From: Pyrenula massariospora
Lineage: Eukaryota > Ascomycota > Eurotiomycetes > Pyrenulales > Pyrenulaceae
Length of the DNA: 64,000 bases
NCBI GenBank assembly: GCA_021030905.1
Contig: JAGFMI010000011.1
Location: 1 to 64,000 of the forward strand
Direction of reading: 5' to 3'
A program made the position numbers and the translations under genes. Of this stretch, positions 34,376-45,860 are shown one piece after another (position 1 is the first letter of the stretch; each line of letters starts with the position of its first letter). Under the pieces are notes generated by a model, which worked only from the letters and a program-made list of their open reading frames with translations, had not been told where the DNA came from and did no database searches.

Positions 34376-35862
34376 TCAAAAATCTTCCAACGTCTCCCTA
34401 AAATTGTCTCGCGGCGAGCTATTCCGGTACCTTCCTTTGTTCAACTTGCGCCCGGTTCGAGTCTCCTTCTCGGTCTCGATGTCTCGGAGCAGAACGGGCA
34501 GAGCGTTCAGTACCTGCTCGTTGCCCTCGAAGTAGTGATTGACGAAGCCGCCGGCCAGGAGTCTGCGGAGGGCGTTGAGTCTGGTCAACTTCCACCATCT
34601 GTCAATCTTCATTTCGTTCTTATCGTGGATGCGGATGGTCAAACGACCGGAATTTCGGTGTTGGATCCCGAAGTTCGGACGGTGAACGGTGTGGAAGACT
34701 GAGGTGAAAGATTCGTGCAAGTCGCGTCTGTTCTTGCGGGTGATTCTTTTCGCGCTGATTGATGCTAGGGACTGTATTGTGCGAAGGAGTTGTCCGGTGT
34801 TGTGGTAGGCGCTGTACCGTTGTTTGACTTTGGGACCATCTTCATCGTCATAGTCTTCTTCGTCTGGACTAGTACCGTCGTCTTCTTCAGACGAGTCGTC
34901 ATCCCAGCTGTAGCTCTTTTCGTAGAGGAGCGCAATAGCTTCGCCGGCCGCGATAAGAACATCCGCATCGTCTGATTCCAGCTGGTCGGCGAATGCTTCA
35001 ACGGCGTCATCGCTGTCTGCCTCGAGATCATCCATAGCTGTCGCCAGAAAAGCGTAGTTCTGGATGGCGGCAGTCACTGTACCAGCGTCGTCCGGTGCTT
35101 CCACAAAGGATCCGTCTGACGAGACAATTTCTAGCAAGAAATCTAGCAGATTCGATATTTCGGCTTCGCCAGCTCCAGCGAAGAACGCACAGATCCCGAG
35201 ACAATGAAGCGCGCCGGCTTTGGTTGGGAGCGATTGTGAGTCGGTAATCAGCCTTTTCAGCAATAAGGCGACTTGCTCGTATACCGACTCGTCTTCGAAA
35301 GAAATCACCGTTAGAGCAAGAGCCTTCAGCGCAAGTAAAGTCTCTTTCTCGCTCGGTTCTGTCTTGATGCTCTTGCTCAGCGCCGTGATGATCTCCGTCG
35401 TTCGGCCGTAAAGTACGTCGCCAAATTTATGGGCAGTCAGGAGCCGGTTATAAGAGGCAAGGCAGTCCTCGCGTCCCTTGACACTACTTCGTTTACGGTC
35501 AAGGAGTTCATTGATACGGTCTCCTAATTCGACTTTTAGAACGTCTGTTCCCTTCTCGCTGAATTCGTCGCTGTTGAGGAGTTCATCGATGGAGTTGATG
35601 CTGTAACGTGTCAGAATTAAACTAAGATGGAATGCGTGGCTGCAACGAACCTGAACGATGTTTCATCACTCATATTACCGGCTTCCTCATCGTCGGACGC
35701 GTTTCTGCTTTGGACTCGGGAGTTTGCTTTTGAGTTTTGCCGCGAGTTTTGTTGCGAGTTTGCGCGGGAGCTGGCAGTGCTTGACGCTTGCGATGCCTGT
35801 TTCCGTCGCGAAACGGTCTTGCCAGATTCGAGCGCCTGCCGACGGAGATCACGCTCGTGCAT
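34376..35862 (-). CDS. interferon-related developmental regulator (IFRD) family protein
   Basis: Exons are 35862-35651 and 35600-34376 (intron 50 nt), giving 478 residues. The N-terminus is basic, then Ser/Asn/Gln-rich with repeats of the form SRxNSQQNSRQNSKANS. The IFRD HEAT-like domain follows (about 70-330, including GALHCLGICAFFAGAGE), then an acidic loop, and the conserved C-terminal block (RRDLHESFTSVFHTVHRPNF, with KIDRWWKLTRLNALRRLLAGG further on). In plants and animals IFRD proteins act as transcription or translation co-regulators (IFRD1 binds idle ribosomes). The fungal role is little studied. The gene diverges from LCP5. Confidence 0.85.
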
Positions 35863-36411
35863 GGTGGCTAATTTCGTATTCTAAAATTAAATAAAGAAAA
35901 ATCGTTCGATTACGCGGAAAAATCTGTCTTCAAGCGAGACAAGAGGCAAAGGACCAAGGTCACCCTAACGGTAATGAAGCGTTGTGTATAAAGTCTGGTG
36001 GATGCAGATTTGCGAGGAATTCCATAAGTTAAGACGGAGGTGGCAACGGGATTTTTTCCACCGGTCTAGAGGGAGAGTTCAAGTCGTTCAAAAAGCGAAT
36101 TTTGACGTGTGTTTGTCAGGACGGGATGGATATGAATGGTGTATGGACAATGAAAACGCCTCGGCCAGGCATTTGGGTACTTGCGCATGTGCTAAACTTT
36201 TGGCTGTACCGAATGTGGCTGTTAGGGTTTGTCCGGACCCTGCTTTTGACATCCATGGATGGCCCTCGACCATTCACCAGCCTCGACCCAGCCTCGTCTG
36301 GCAAGGCTTTGGCTCAACCCCGAAAAACGGAAACATTCCGCATTGTAATAAAAATTAGATCGCCAAACTCCCCGTCGCACAAACAGCCCTGGCGATTGAT
36401 AAGCCATTGCC
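35863..36411. promoter_or_regulatory. shared divergent promoter, IFRD / LCP5
   Basis: This is 549 bp between divergent starts. A short A/T run (gtaataaaaattag, about 36344-36358) near the LCP5 start loosely resembles a ribosome-biogenesis RRPE box. That is weak evidence. Confidence 0.35.
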
Positions 36412-37599
36412 ATGGTTGACATTGGAAATGTGCATCCCGGTGCGCCTCATATTGATAACCTGACTGAAATTTTATCCTCGAGTCTTACCGCCTTCCAGCC
36501 TACTGACGAGGATTCATTATTACCACCAGCAGACGGGATATCACTACTCGATGTGAAGAGCGAGCTCCTGCTGTCATATATTCAAGATTTGGTGGCTCTG
36601 ATTATTTTGCGCCTCAGAAATTTCGCCGGAGGCAGTAAGCAGTCTGCTCAAGAAAGCCTCGATCTTGCTGCCAAGGTGGTGAAGCAATTAGTCGAGCTAC
36701 GGATCTATACAGAGAAGGGGGTAAGGCCACTTGAAAACAGCTTGAAGTACCAGATCGATAAGGTTGTCAAAGCCGCAGATGATGCAGAAAGAGGAGAGGC
36801 GCTGAAAAGAGTCAAATCGCAGCCCAAGCCAAAATCGAAGCGGAGTGGTAGTGTTCGCGTAAGCGGCTATCATGATGGATCCGAAAGCAGCGAAGACAGC
36901 GGCAGCGCATCTGAAACAGACTCCAAAGCAGAAGTAGCTCCAGAAATAGACGAACTATCGTACCGCCCGAACCCAGCGGCGTTCGTACGAAAGCCTTCGA
37001 TGAATGCTTCTCTGAATGGCATGAAAGATACCTCCCAGTCTACGCCAACAGGTGCTTACAAACCTCCTCGGATTCAGCCTACAGCCATGCCGGACCTCGA
37101 TCGACGTGAAGAGCGCCGTGCACCACCACCAAAGAAGTCTGCACTGATGGACGAATATGTGGAATCTGAGCTCTCAAGTGCACCGATTTCACAACCGAGC
37201 ATTGGCTCTGGGAACACGATCATGAACAAGGGACGAAATACTATGGGTCGTAGAGAAAGGGATGATGAGAAGGAAAAAAGAGAATATGAAGAGGCGAATT
37301 ATGTCCGATTACCGGGTGAGAGTAAAGCTGAAAGAAAGAAGAGAAATCGGATTGAGCGGCAACGTGGGAGGGCTGACGAGTATGGAGGCGAGGATCTACG
37401 CGGGCTGGGTAGTTTAAGCGATCGAATCGCGCTTGTGACAAGAGGCAATAAGGAAGACAAAAGTGTGCTGGCAAGAAGTCGGAAGCGTGGCGCGGAAAGT
37501 CTTGAGACGGGTGGTTCAGGTAGGGTTGGAGAGAGCTTCGAGAAGCGAAGAAAGGTCCTTGAAGGGCGAGAAGCTAGGCGGAAAAGGAAGCCTCGTTAG
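36412..37599 (+). CDS. LCP5: neuroguidin/LCP5, SSU processome component (Sas10/Utp3 family)
   Basis: This is a single-exon gene of 395 residues. The N-terminal Sas10/Utp3 domain contains LLDVKSELLLSYIQDLVALI and LVELRIYTEKGVRPLENSLK, the hallmark of Lcp5 and neuroguidin, which act in 18S rRNA processing within the U3 snoRNP. The middle is Ser/Glu-rich (SESSEDSGSASETDS). FVRKPSMNASL and the GAYKPPRIQPTAMP segment are conserved in the family. The tail is very basic (RKRGAESLE, RRKVLEGREARRKRKPR), consistent with nucleolar localisation. Nothing is unusual. Confidence 0.9.
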   Translation: MVDIGNVHPGAPHIDNLTEILSSSLTAFQPTDEDSLLPPADGISLLDVKSELLLSYIQDLVALIILRLRNFAGGSKQSAQESLDLAAKVVKQLVELRIYTEKGVRPLENSLKYQIDKVVKAADDAERGEALKRVKSQPKPKSKRSGSVRVSGYHDGSESSEDSGSASETDSKAEVAPEIDELSYRPNPAAFVRKPSMNASLNGMKDTSQSTPTGAYKPPRIQPTAMPDLDRREERRAPPPKKSALMDEYVESELSSAPISQPSIGSGNTIMNKGRNTMGRRERDDEKEKREYEEANYVRLPGESKAERKKRNRIERQRGRADEYGGEDLRGLGSLSDRIALVTRGNKEDKSVLARSRKRGAESLETGGSGRVGESFEKRRKVLEGREARRKRKPR

Positions 37600-37866
37600 C
37601 GGATGGCCTCTACAATCCGGATGAATTTCAGCGGCTTGCGAATCTCCGAGCAATTTTGGAGCACCAGTTCTGAACATCCATGGTAGGCGCCGCATGGTAC
37701 GACTTAGTCCTTCTGGACGCGGTCCGACCACGTCCACAAGATTTGAGATAAAGATATTCACGCTACATCTTTCACTATTTAGTAGGCACGGTGAGATTAC
37801 CCCTCCATCTTCATTGCAAAGCTACTCGCAAGATTGCAAATTTTAGAGCTACTAGCCAATCTCAAT

Positions 37867-39409
37867 ATGGATTTGGAAAAGGTAGAGAAACCTCAAGCAA
37901 CGCTATTAGCTCTGCCAGATGAATTGCTCGACCAAATTTTCTCGTACTTTACCTCTTCCGACCTCTTTCCTGTGTGCCTTGCCTGCCAACGGCTTCACGA
38001 TGTTGTCCAACCTTCGCTCTTCAGCGCCGTTGTTTTGCGAGAACCAAGGAGTCAAGATCGAGCTGAGATAAATCGCAAAATGGCTAGCTTCCAAAAGGCT
38101 CTGTACAAGAACCCAGTGTATTTGCAAAAAGTCCAAATACTTGAGACAAATTGCGAGGGCGACGAAATTCTACAAAAGATCGTAAAAAATCTGCCAAATC
38201 TAGACACGTTGATCTTACGAACTTCTCATCAAGTTTTTTACGAGCCTGACTACTTTGATCATGATATCGTGTTCGAAAGCGCGTCCTTGACAGTAAATCC
38301 AGCTCAGAGGACACTTTCATCTCTTCGAAGCCGTACGTACGTTTTTTACTTGACAATTTCTAAACCACTAACATTTGCAACTAGTGAAACTAGACCTTCA
38401 TGACGATGGCTCTCACTGGGATATCTATTGGAAAGCGTTCGCCTTCCTCTTACCAGAACTTCGCAATCTCTTTATAAATAGGTGCAGCGTCGGGGATTAT
38501 GAAGATGACCTCCCATACACCCCTGACCAGATTACGCCTCACCGCAGATCGACATCCTTAGAGAGCCTTCGATTCGAAAATTCCATTGTCTGCCCATGCA
38601 GTCTAAGGACATTCCTCATGCTTCCGCGCTCTTTGAAGCACATTTCTCTCCGAAATGTAGGCTATTATTTCGCTTTCCCGGTTGGTCTATACTGCGAATG
38701 GACGGCTGCAAAGTACATCGAAGCCATGCGTACTCAAGAAGACTCATTAGAAACAATCATGATTCAAAATGACGAGTGCATGAAAGAACATATTAGACTC
38801 GATAATATGACTGCCTTGACAGAAATTGAGCTTGACCTCGAGGAATTGATTCTGGAAGACAAAGGCAATGGATCACAATTTTCATCTATCAGACCAGTCT
38901 CCGCTACTACAGTTCATCTCGTCTTATGGTGCTGCTGGGCAAGACGTCCGACTACAAAAGAAATATACATCAAGAATGCACAAACCTTGACTCAGCTGGT
39001 CGCTGAGAAAGAGATTTACTTCCCGCAACTAGAGCTCCTTACTTTGATATTTAAGGACGACAACGCCGATAATCTTGACGACTTAAACCTCCCTTCGGAT
39101 CTCGAGCAAGCCCTTGCAAACTTCAACATCGAGTGTCACATCCGGGCCGGCAATCGAGACAGCGGCACTGTCGACAAGCAAAACATACTGCAACAGTGGG
39201 GCAGAGCAGAAGACCCGAACGTGAAAATAGATCGACAGGAAGGCTTCGTTCTTCCTATGAGCAGAAGGTACATGGACTTTGAGTCTCGCATATGGCAATG
39301 CCACGGACGAAGAACCCTCAGCGAATACGAACCTGATGCCGAAGGGGCATTCAAAAACCGACCGGACTGGGAACTACCATACGTCCTAAAGTATGCTGCC
39401 CCTCAATAG
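37867..39409 (+). CDS. F-box protein
   Basis: Exons are 37867-38332 and 38385-39409 (intron 52 nt, GTACGT...CTAG), giving 496 residues. An F-box is at about residues 15-55 (LPDELLDQIFSYFTSSDLFP). The rest is a leucine-rich, mostly helical or LRR-like region with no named repeat. It should link a substrate to an SCF ubiquitin ligase through Skp1; the substrate is unknown. Fungal F-box proteins of this type are numerous and fast evolving. ATG 37867 is chosen because the frame upstream has no ATG. Confidence 0.8.
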
Positions 39410-39739
39410 AACACAGTTGGGCAATTAGAAGTTTCCTCGAACTCTATTTATCACAGTAGTGCCAAGCCGAAGCCCCCGACCCTCCATCTCTCCCTTAGCA
39501 GCGGCTGAAATTTCCGCCGACTAGACTCCACCCCCTCATTCACTCATATCAAGCTTAAAGGCATATCCTCCCTCATCTCTCCCAAAATCTAGAAGTAGTC
39601 CACAAAGTTACCCATCAAAATACCTCCCACATCCTTAACTTACAAGAAACGCATCTTAGTCATTCAAAGAAGCAAGCTGTAACTCAAAATACCGTCGAAG
39701 TAAAAGCAGTCGGAAATCAAACCCCTCTTCCTCGAGCTT
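39410..39739. other. intergenic
   Basis: 330 bp with no supported feature. Confidence 0.4.
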
Positions 39740-40051
39740 TTAGACCAACAGACTCCCCCTGTTTGATACTCTGCATTTTCGATACACGTTATTCACTAGG
39801 CTTATCCAGTCTTTAAAGCCTTCACTCGATCTGCCTCCAGCTTCAATAATCCGCTCTACCGCTCTCTCGCCAATGTATGATTTTAGCTTGCCCTCGCGAA
39901 CTGAAATCGGCCAGTTATCGATGGAAAAAGGACCACCTCTAAGCTTGAAACACGTCCAGGTCGCGTCTGAGATCACATGCTTTTTTCCTTTTATCACTCT
40001 ATCTTTAGAAGAGCACAGAGAGTCCACATCGTAGGTGACCAGCGTGCTCAT
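39740..40051 (-). CDS. hypothetical 103-residue protein
   Basis: An ATG-started ORF of 103 codons with mixed, soluble-looking composition (VERIIEAGGRSSEGFKDWIS in the middle, basic C-terminus). I recognise no family, and it has no signal or membrane segment. It lies 174 bp from the stop of the membrane protein gene upstream on the same strand. Coding status is uncertain. Confidence 0.35.
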   Translation of the reverse strand: MSTLVTYDVDSLCSSKDRVIKGKKHVISDATWTCFKLRGGPFSIDNWPISVREGKLKSYIGERAVERIIEAGGRSSEGFKDWISLVNNVYRKCRVSNRGSLLV

Positions 40052-40225
40052 TTTCCAAGATTTGCAGTGGGAAACGGTAGAAGTATCTTGAAAGCAAGTA
40101 AGAGAGGTGAAGGCGAGGTGGATCTAGATCAGCATGGAGGATGGAGATGCTCTCATCTTGGAATCTTCGAAGCACGTTCCCTTCAAATAGGTGGGTGAAC
40201 ATATTACTATTGATGCCAGCTTGAG

Positions 40226-42901
40226 CTAGTAGTATTTCTTGTCGACTTTAACTTTGGTATATTTCGAATTCGTGGTAAAAACCGTGGACGAATTAGAGAG
40301 CGACGATCTCGAATTCAACTGTGAGCCCGAACCAGTAGCTGTTGTTGCACTTCCTGTTGCGTTTACAACCCCCACCGTGCCAGACTGAGCCAGCTCTCCT
40401 CCGAACTCGCTGAGTGATAATTGAAGATATGACTTCGCCTTACCGTTGGGATCGAGTTCGCTGGTCTCTCGGGCCCGGACTTTTACTATTTGTTTGTAGG
40501 TACTCCATCGGTGGATTTGTGCTGATGTACCCTCCATAGCTAGTGCAGGCGGTGAGTTCCAGGCCAGGGCTAGTAGCTCAGTCGCAGTATCCCATGAACT
40601 CGAAGACGTGCGGCGTGTAAGAGTCCAGATGACATGGGAGAGACTGAGGAGGAGATATACACCGGCTACCACAGTTGCAAGGTAGTCTGTTATGGTTGAA
40701 GCTCGATATCCAAAGCCAGGTACGGAGAAGTCGACATGCTGGGTGACCTGACTGGTAACGGAGGTCATGTTGATAGCACTTTTCCTGCCGGTTAAGAGGC
40801 TGTTCTCGTAATCGTCGGCGCGAGGGGGCTCGTTAACAAGCCATGATCGGAGACTGGGCAGCATGAGGTACGCACGTGAACTGAGACGTCGTGACAGCCC
40901 GTCGGTCACTAATCTGGCCACAGTTCTTTCGATGAAGCCGATCCTATCTGCTTGATCGCAAATTGTAACATCCCAAAGATCCAAGTCTGTCCATGTTGGA
41001 TCTAAGGTTCCAAAAGCACAGCCGGAATTAGTCCTAATCCAGTATGGTTGCTGTCGAAGTTCCTGCATCAGATTATCAAACCCAGCCATATAGAATATAT
41101 GCTCAAGCGTAGAAGGTTTCCAGTCGTTGATAGGAGGCTGAACTGGAGCCTGGGGTGTCAGAAGATCAAGCCAGTCTGTGCGCAGTTGTATTCGCCGATC
41201 AAAGTTTCGAGCTTCTGGATCATTCGGCCCCAATGTCGTACTTATATTGCGAGTAGTTGGCTTGAAATGAACACCATTGCCATTAATGTACCAAGCAGAG
41301 TAGTCCTCCAGGCTTTTAAGTATCGGTCCTTGCACCCAAGCCGCTGCAATAGTGCAGGCGAGGGCTAGTCGCGTATTAGAGGGCGTGGACCAGGGGAGTT
41401 CAAAAAGTAAACCGACACTGACAGGGCCGAAGTCCTCTGTCGATAGTGGGATCCATTGCGTACGCAGGTGAGATGATGGTGTTCGATGTAGGCTGGAGAT
41501 GTTGACAGTCTTAGTTAAGTTGTCATTGGACCATCCTCCCCATCTAACCTTCATGGGTTGCTGTATGAATTGGAACTCTGCCGTTTCAGCGTGTTGCGAA
41601 AGGTTCTGAGGTTGGGAACATCTAATATATGTAAGTGGATACGTGGAGTCTGCAGAGGCATATGGTTCAGAGACATATTTGAAATTGGGTGAGGACGAAA
41701 GTGGTCTCGAATGGGCACGATCACTAGCAGCAAGGACTGCAGCGCTGACCCAGTCGCGCGTGTATGATTGCAATAGTATGACAGAATATGCGTTTGGTTG
41801 ACATTGCCAAGTAGATGCTCCCCAATAGCCATTGCGATCGCCACCAGAACTAATCATCGCAGGCATAAGCCCCGTTACATCCTCTGTCAAGAAACTTAGG
41901 TCCGCAATGACGCTTAGAGATTGTGCGCTTGGCCGGAAGTTTCGGGAATCATAAGTGCTCTTCAAGGTCGCTCGTTGAAGGAGTGAAGAATAACCCCCAC
42001 ACGGGCAGATCGGATACTGAGTGGCATTTGGCCAGTAACACGCCTCAGCCTCAGCATCTGAACTGACCACGTTCGGCCAGAGTTCTTCTGCCGTGGCGTC
42101 CAGAAAGTAATCAGTCCCACCAGCTGGATATTTTTGATTGCGTGGAATAAGTAGAACGGCCGAAAACGGACCGATGAAAGCTGCCAGCAGAGCTAACGTC
42201 AAAAGTAGAAGCACGAGCCGTATTTTCCTCCAGAAATCTCTAGCACCTAAGGAATTGAATTGCCACTTCTTCCTGTCGAGGACGAACATGCCATGCCAGC
42301 CTTCCATGCACTGCTGAACAGCCGTAAGAAATTCTGGGGATAGGAGTGAGCTTGGCTGCATGAACCAGATGTGTGATGATAACAGTCCTAGAGGTATGCC
42401 TTTATCATCCAGCAGATAGTAACGTAGAATCTCAATAAGCAGTGTGGCCAAACTAGCCAAACAAAACATCTCCTGAAATTTGGCGGCAATCTGAAATAGG
42501 GCAAGATAGACTTGGTCGTATTTGTCGTTGACAGTAAATCCGGGACCAATGTAAACAACCTTGTAGTTGAGGACCAGAAGCAAAGCAAAAACAGTCATTG
42601 GAATCAGATGCACAGCGCAACGGCTCAGAGATATCCAAAAAGAAAGCTGGAGGACCGATTTCGGTTTCTCAAGCTCATGAGGATTTTGAATAAGGTAGTT
42701 CAAAGATCTAAGGCCAATAGCTCTTAGAAAGTAAGCTAGCGCTACCAACGGCTGGTATATGAAGGCCTGGAGACGTTTCCATCTCCATTTCATACGAGCA
42801 CGCGTGTATCGATGTCTAGACATGTTCTTCATGCTGCTCCACAATGCGATATTTGTACCTGCCCATTTCCAGAGACGTTGCCTAGCTTGAGAAAGCCCCA
42901 T
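40226..42901 (-). CDS. large multi-pass membrane protein, fungal-specific, unknown function
   Basis: A single-exon gene of 891 residues. A basic N-terminus (RHRYTRARMKWRWKR) is followed by hydrophobic segments near 90-112 (LIPMTVFALLLVLNY), 143-165 and 235-260 (LVLLLLTLALLAAFIGPF). A large non-cytosolic region of about 480 residues follows, with several N-glycosylation sequons (NAT, NLS, NLT, NIS) and Cys pairs (CPCGG). A last membrane helix lies near 760-780 (ATVVAGVYLLLSLSHVIWTL), then a Ser/Thr-rich tail ending KKYY. Proteins of this layout are common in Pezizomycotina without assigned function; I do not recognise a named domain. Confidence 0.7.
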   Translation of the reverse strand: MGLSQARQRLWKWAGTNIALWSSMKNMSRHRYTRARMKWRWKRLQAFIYQPLVALAYFLRAIGLRSLNYLIQNPHELEKPKSVLQLSFWISLSRCAVHLIPMTVFALLLVLNYKVVYIGPGFTVNDKYDQVYLALFQIAAKFQEMFCLASLATLLIEILRYYLLDDKGIPLGLLSSHIWFMQPSSLLSPEFLTAVQQCMEGWHGMFVLDRKKWQFNSLGARDFWRKIRLVLLLLTLALLAAFIGPFSAVLLIPRNQKYPAGGTDYFLDATAEELWPNVVSSDAEAEACYWPNATQYPICPCGGYSSLLQRATLKSTYDSRNFRPSAQSLSVIADLSFLTEDVTGLMPAMISSGGDRNGYWGASTWQCQPNAYSVILLQSYTRDWVSAAVLAASDRAHSRPLSSSPNFKYVSEPYASADSTYPLTYIRCSQPQNLSQHAETAEFQFIQQPMKVRWGGWSNDNLTKTVNISSLHRTPSSHLRTQWIPLSTEDFGPVSVGLLFELPWSTPSNTRLALACTIAAAWVQGPILKSLEDYSAWYINGNGVHFKPTTRNISTTLGPNDPEARNFDRRIQLRTDWLDLLTPQAPVQPPINDWKPSTLEHIFYMAGFDNLMQELRQQPYWIRTNSGCAFGTLDPTWTDLDLWDVTICDQADRIGFIERTVARLVTDGLSRRLSSRAYLMLPSLRSWLVNEPPRADDYENSLLTGRKSAINMTSVTSQVTQHVDFSVPGFGYRASTITDYLATVVAGVYLLLSLSHVIWTLTRRTSSSSWDTATELLALAWNSPPALAMEGTSAQIHRWSTYKQIVKVRARETSELDPNGKAKSYLQLSLSEFGGELAQSGTVGVVNATGSATTATGSGSQLNSRSSLSNSSTVFTTNSKYTKVKVDKKYY

Positions 42902-44370
42902 ACCGGGGTCTTAGGTAGGCAGACTTGGGTTCGACATGGCTTAGATATGCCATAGATTGAGATTTTGGAATTAAAATGACCGCAGAGCAGCCTTTTTTGT
43001 ACCCATACAAGTCTCTGAAGGAGAAGTGAGTCGAGCAGCATGACGGCGGCAAGAGGATCATAGACTGTTTCAACCATTTTGGAAACAGCCTTGTGGTCCT
43101 AAGGCGATAGTGTGGGGGCCGTTGCCTCGCAGAAAAACCAGAGATCGTGGATTTCAAAACTCTGCCTCGTGCTTGGTAAAACTCGCAAGTCCCGCCTACC
43201 ATCCAGGTTATTCGCAAATGTGGACAGGATAGGTAGGTCTCTACCTACAGTGGAGTGCGACATTGGTTTGTCTGCGACCATTGGGGAGGAACAACCTTAG
43301 GAGGCGGTAGTGCTGAGGGAGAAGGAGACTATAAATCCCTAGGGCCCTAACTAGGTACCTACCTAGTATGTAGCCTCTGCCCCAGAGATTATTACTCTCC
43401 AGGGTACTCATTAGCCCTGCCTGCATCGCGTCTCCTCTGGGGGTTAATACTTCCCGAGACCTTCACTAATCCAGCTTGCGCCTCCTCTTATATTCTCCAA
43501 GGATGTTTACTTTTCAGGATTTTTAATGAGCTTTTCCTCACGGCGAGCCCCATCTACATCTTCTGATATCTCTTTTAGGGGGCCAGAAACACAAATGAGT
43601 TTACGCGCTTTATTACGAATGTTGTGTCATCTGACTTAGGTACCTATCATAGGTATTCTGACACGCCTATCATTCGAGCTCCGGTGCTAAAGCGGCAAGC
43701 TCTGAATAACCGTGATCCTAGCCTGGGCGTGCCTAGGGTAAATTTCTGTCCTCTTTTATCGCCAGGATTTCACTTCGTCTTCCTCAATTATTTATCGGTG
43801 TACCAACGCCAATCATACACAAACATTGCGGCCTATCACGAGTTCTCCAAGGCAAATTGCATGCGACATCGCATCACTGGGCGTGAATGCTAGTGTTGTG
43901 TCTAAGAAGCAATGGACAGACATGTCGCGGTATGCAGTAACCGTTGCATATTGCAGTCCTTCTAGATACACTGAGGTAGTATCGCCCATTAATTGGCTTT
44001 GTCTCTGCTCGACAACATGGCGCTCAGAGCAGAGCGCAGCTCATTCGATCAAGCCGGAGGGCTGGAGACCTGGCTGCGCCAACAGGTCTGCTGTGCTAAC
44101 AAAGCTTTACTGGTATCATGGAATGCTGGCGCCGGGCGTAGATCAGAAAAGCCTCCCAAAGATTCCGGTGACAACACCTTTTGATCTGTTTTCGACATAT
44201 CGTGTTTCACTTCGAAATTTTTGACGGCATGCTGATGATTTCCAAGGGGGATGTCTTGGGGCAGCTACATGCTACAGCCACATGGGTGCCGAAGCATCCT
44301 GCGGCCGGCATATCTGCTCCAGCTCTCTAAATTTGTCATTTTCTCTTCGTGAATGTTTCGCTGAATAGCT
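42902..44370. other. 1.5-kb gene-poor interval rich in AGGTAGGT-type motifs
   Basis: No convincing gene is present. ORFs at 43826-44224 and 43993-44184 overlap in different frames and look random. Short motifs cluster here: an inverted repeat AGGTAG-GTCT-CTACCT at about 43231-43246 and CTAGGTACCTACCTAG at 43351-43366, plus a related TAGGTACCTA near 43637. It is also the promoter side of the membrane protein gene. Confidence 0.4.
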
Positions 44371-45860
44371 ATGAATGTTTTGAAAGTAATTTCAATATCC
44401 TTGTTAATCCTAATAATACAGTGTCGACAGCCTTACACTTACTGGGTTGATCGGTCGTGCAAAAATTCCCCTTATCAGGACGGCAGAGTTAATCAAGCCA
44501 TTGAGGGCGTTCGAGGAGAAAAGGGAATGGCAAGACGAGCAAGCCAGCGATTAAGAGATACGAACGATCGCTTGACCATGAAGTATTTGCAAATTCTCTT
44601 CAAACCGCTAGAAAGTGGAGCCGGAGCTGTCAAGGACGAGATCTTGCGTAAGTAATGACTGATTCTGTTTCCATCAGCAGTCTGATCTATTCTAGGAATC
44701 CTCGGTCAGCCAGGTCAAGAACCACCTGCGGAGCCAGGGATAGCGGACCTGATCGAGATTAGGGTGCGAGAATTATCGAATTATCGAATATATTGTGATG
44801 AAGATCCCATGGATCCAAGTGTGGACAGTAGATCACGGTGGACACTTAGAGAAGATCCACCAACTCATGAACGTTCCGAAGGCTACGTGGAGCAGCGAGA
44901 CCGTCAGACGTTTCGACAAATGGAGGCAGGTCTGCGATTCAAGGATGAACCTTACCAAGAATGGGAAGATAAAGCCAATGGAGTTTTGTTGGGTCGCTCT
45001 GAAGGGTGCCATGCAGATCAAGCCCAAAGCGCAGTATTTACTCGAACTACCGGTGATGATCTTCCAGCAGGGCGGTCTGATGCGGAGTCTCAGCCTGCTG
45101 TAAGAGCCACAATCACAGTACGTCATGCCCTTCAGAATCTGAGCTTCCCGTAAAAACTGTCTTGGCTACTAGTTGTGCAAAATGCAACTCGAAGGAGACC
45201 TTCATTCGCTTGATAACATACGCAGTTACAAAGCAGTCAAAAATCTGATAGCCGAAGACTACGACCTGGACCCTCCGGCACCTGTCGCCCGGTTCGGCAC
45301 GATGACTGCTTTCGCTCTGATGCAGTCGGTCTGTGCCACTGCCTGTACATCTCTTGTGATTTGAATGCTAACAACGCCGCTTTAGATAGCTTACCTGCCG
45401 CCGTGGAACCGTAAGTCAATGCCCCAAATGGGACGTCGTGCCTAGGCATAGTTGTGTCCTTCCTGGCCGAGTTCTTTCCCTATACGTTCTGCCATAGCTC
45501 CTATCTTCCTTCTGTTGCCCGTCGAGAAGACGTCGACTCTGACACCGACGCGCATAGTTGACGATGAATCTCATCCCAGCCGACCTGACATATCAGCCCA
45601 TCGCTGGCAAACGGTGATGGCCCTCACCCCCCAGCAGAGCCGGCGGAACGCAATCACTTACGTGTACTTCTGCTTGGTACTCAACGCCCTTAATCGTACT
45701 GAATTCCATGTGCTGACCTGCACAGCTATCTACCCTGTTGGGTCGGAATTTCCGCCTGTCCAGGATGGAGAATAAAGCGCTGCAAGGTTATATGGCGTAC
45801 GACCCCAAGGGTATCAAAGAAGAGACAACAGCCCCTCATTCAAGAAGATTTAATTTCTAG
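44371..45860 (+). CDS. secreted protein resembling M35-type (deuterolysin-like) metallopeptidases, no visible zinc motif
   Basis: Six exons with consensus splice sites keep one frame: 44371-44647, 44696-45117, 45173-45328, 45386-45410, 45498-45676 and 45726-45860; 397 residues. There is a signal peptide (MNVLKVISISLLILIIQC), then YTYWVDRSC. YRIYCDED is at about 122-129, ATITLC at 230-235, and SRRNAITYVYF at 341-351. These four positions resemble the WxDxSC, VxIYCDxD, ATITxCP and NAxSYxYF landmarks of fungal M35-like metallopeptidases. The HExxH zinc helix expected between the last two is not present in this model; that place reads FALMQSIAYLPPW. Exon 4 is only 25 nt. It could be a pseudoenzyme, a misread exon, or a decaying gene. 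Confidence 0.5.

Noticed and set aside
43826-44224. 132-codon ORF upstream of the M35-like gene
   Set aside because: It overlaps another ORF in a different frame, has no domain, and could simply be the upstream region of the next gene.
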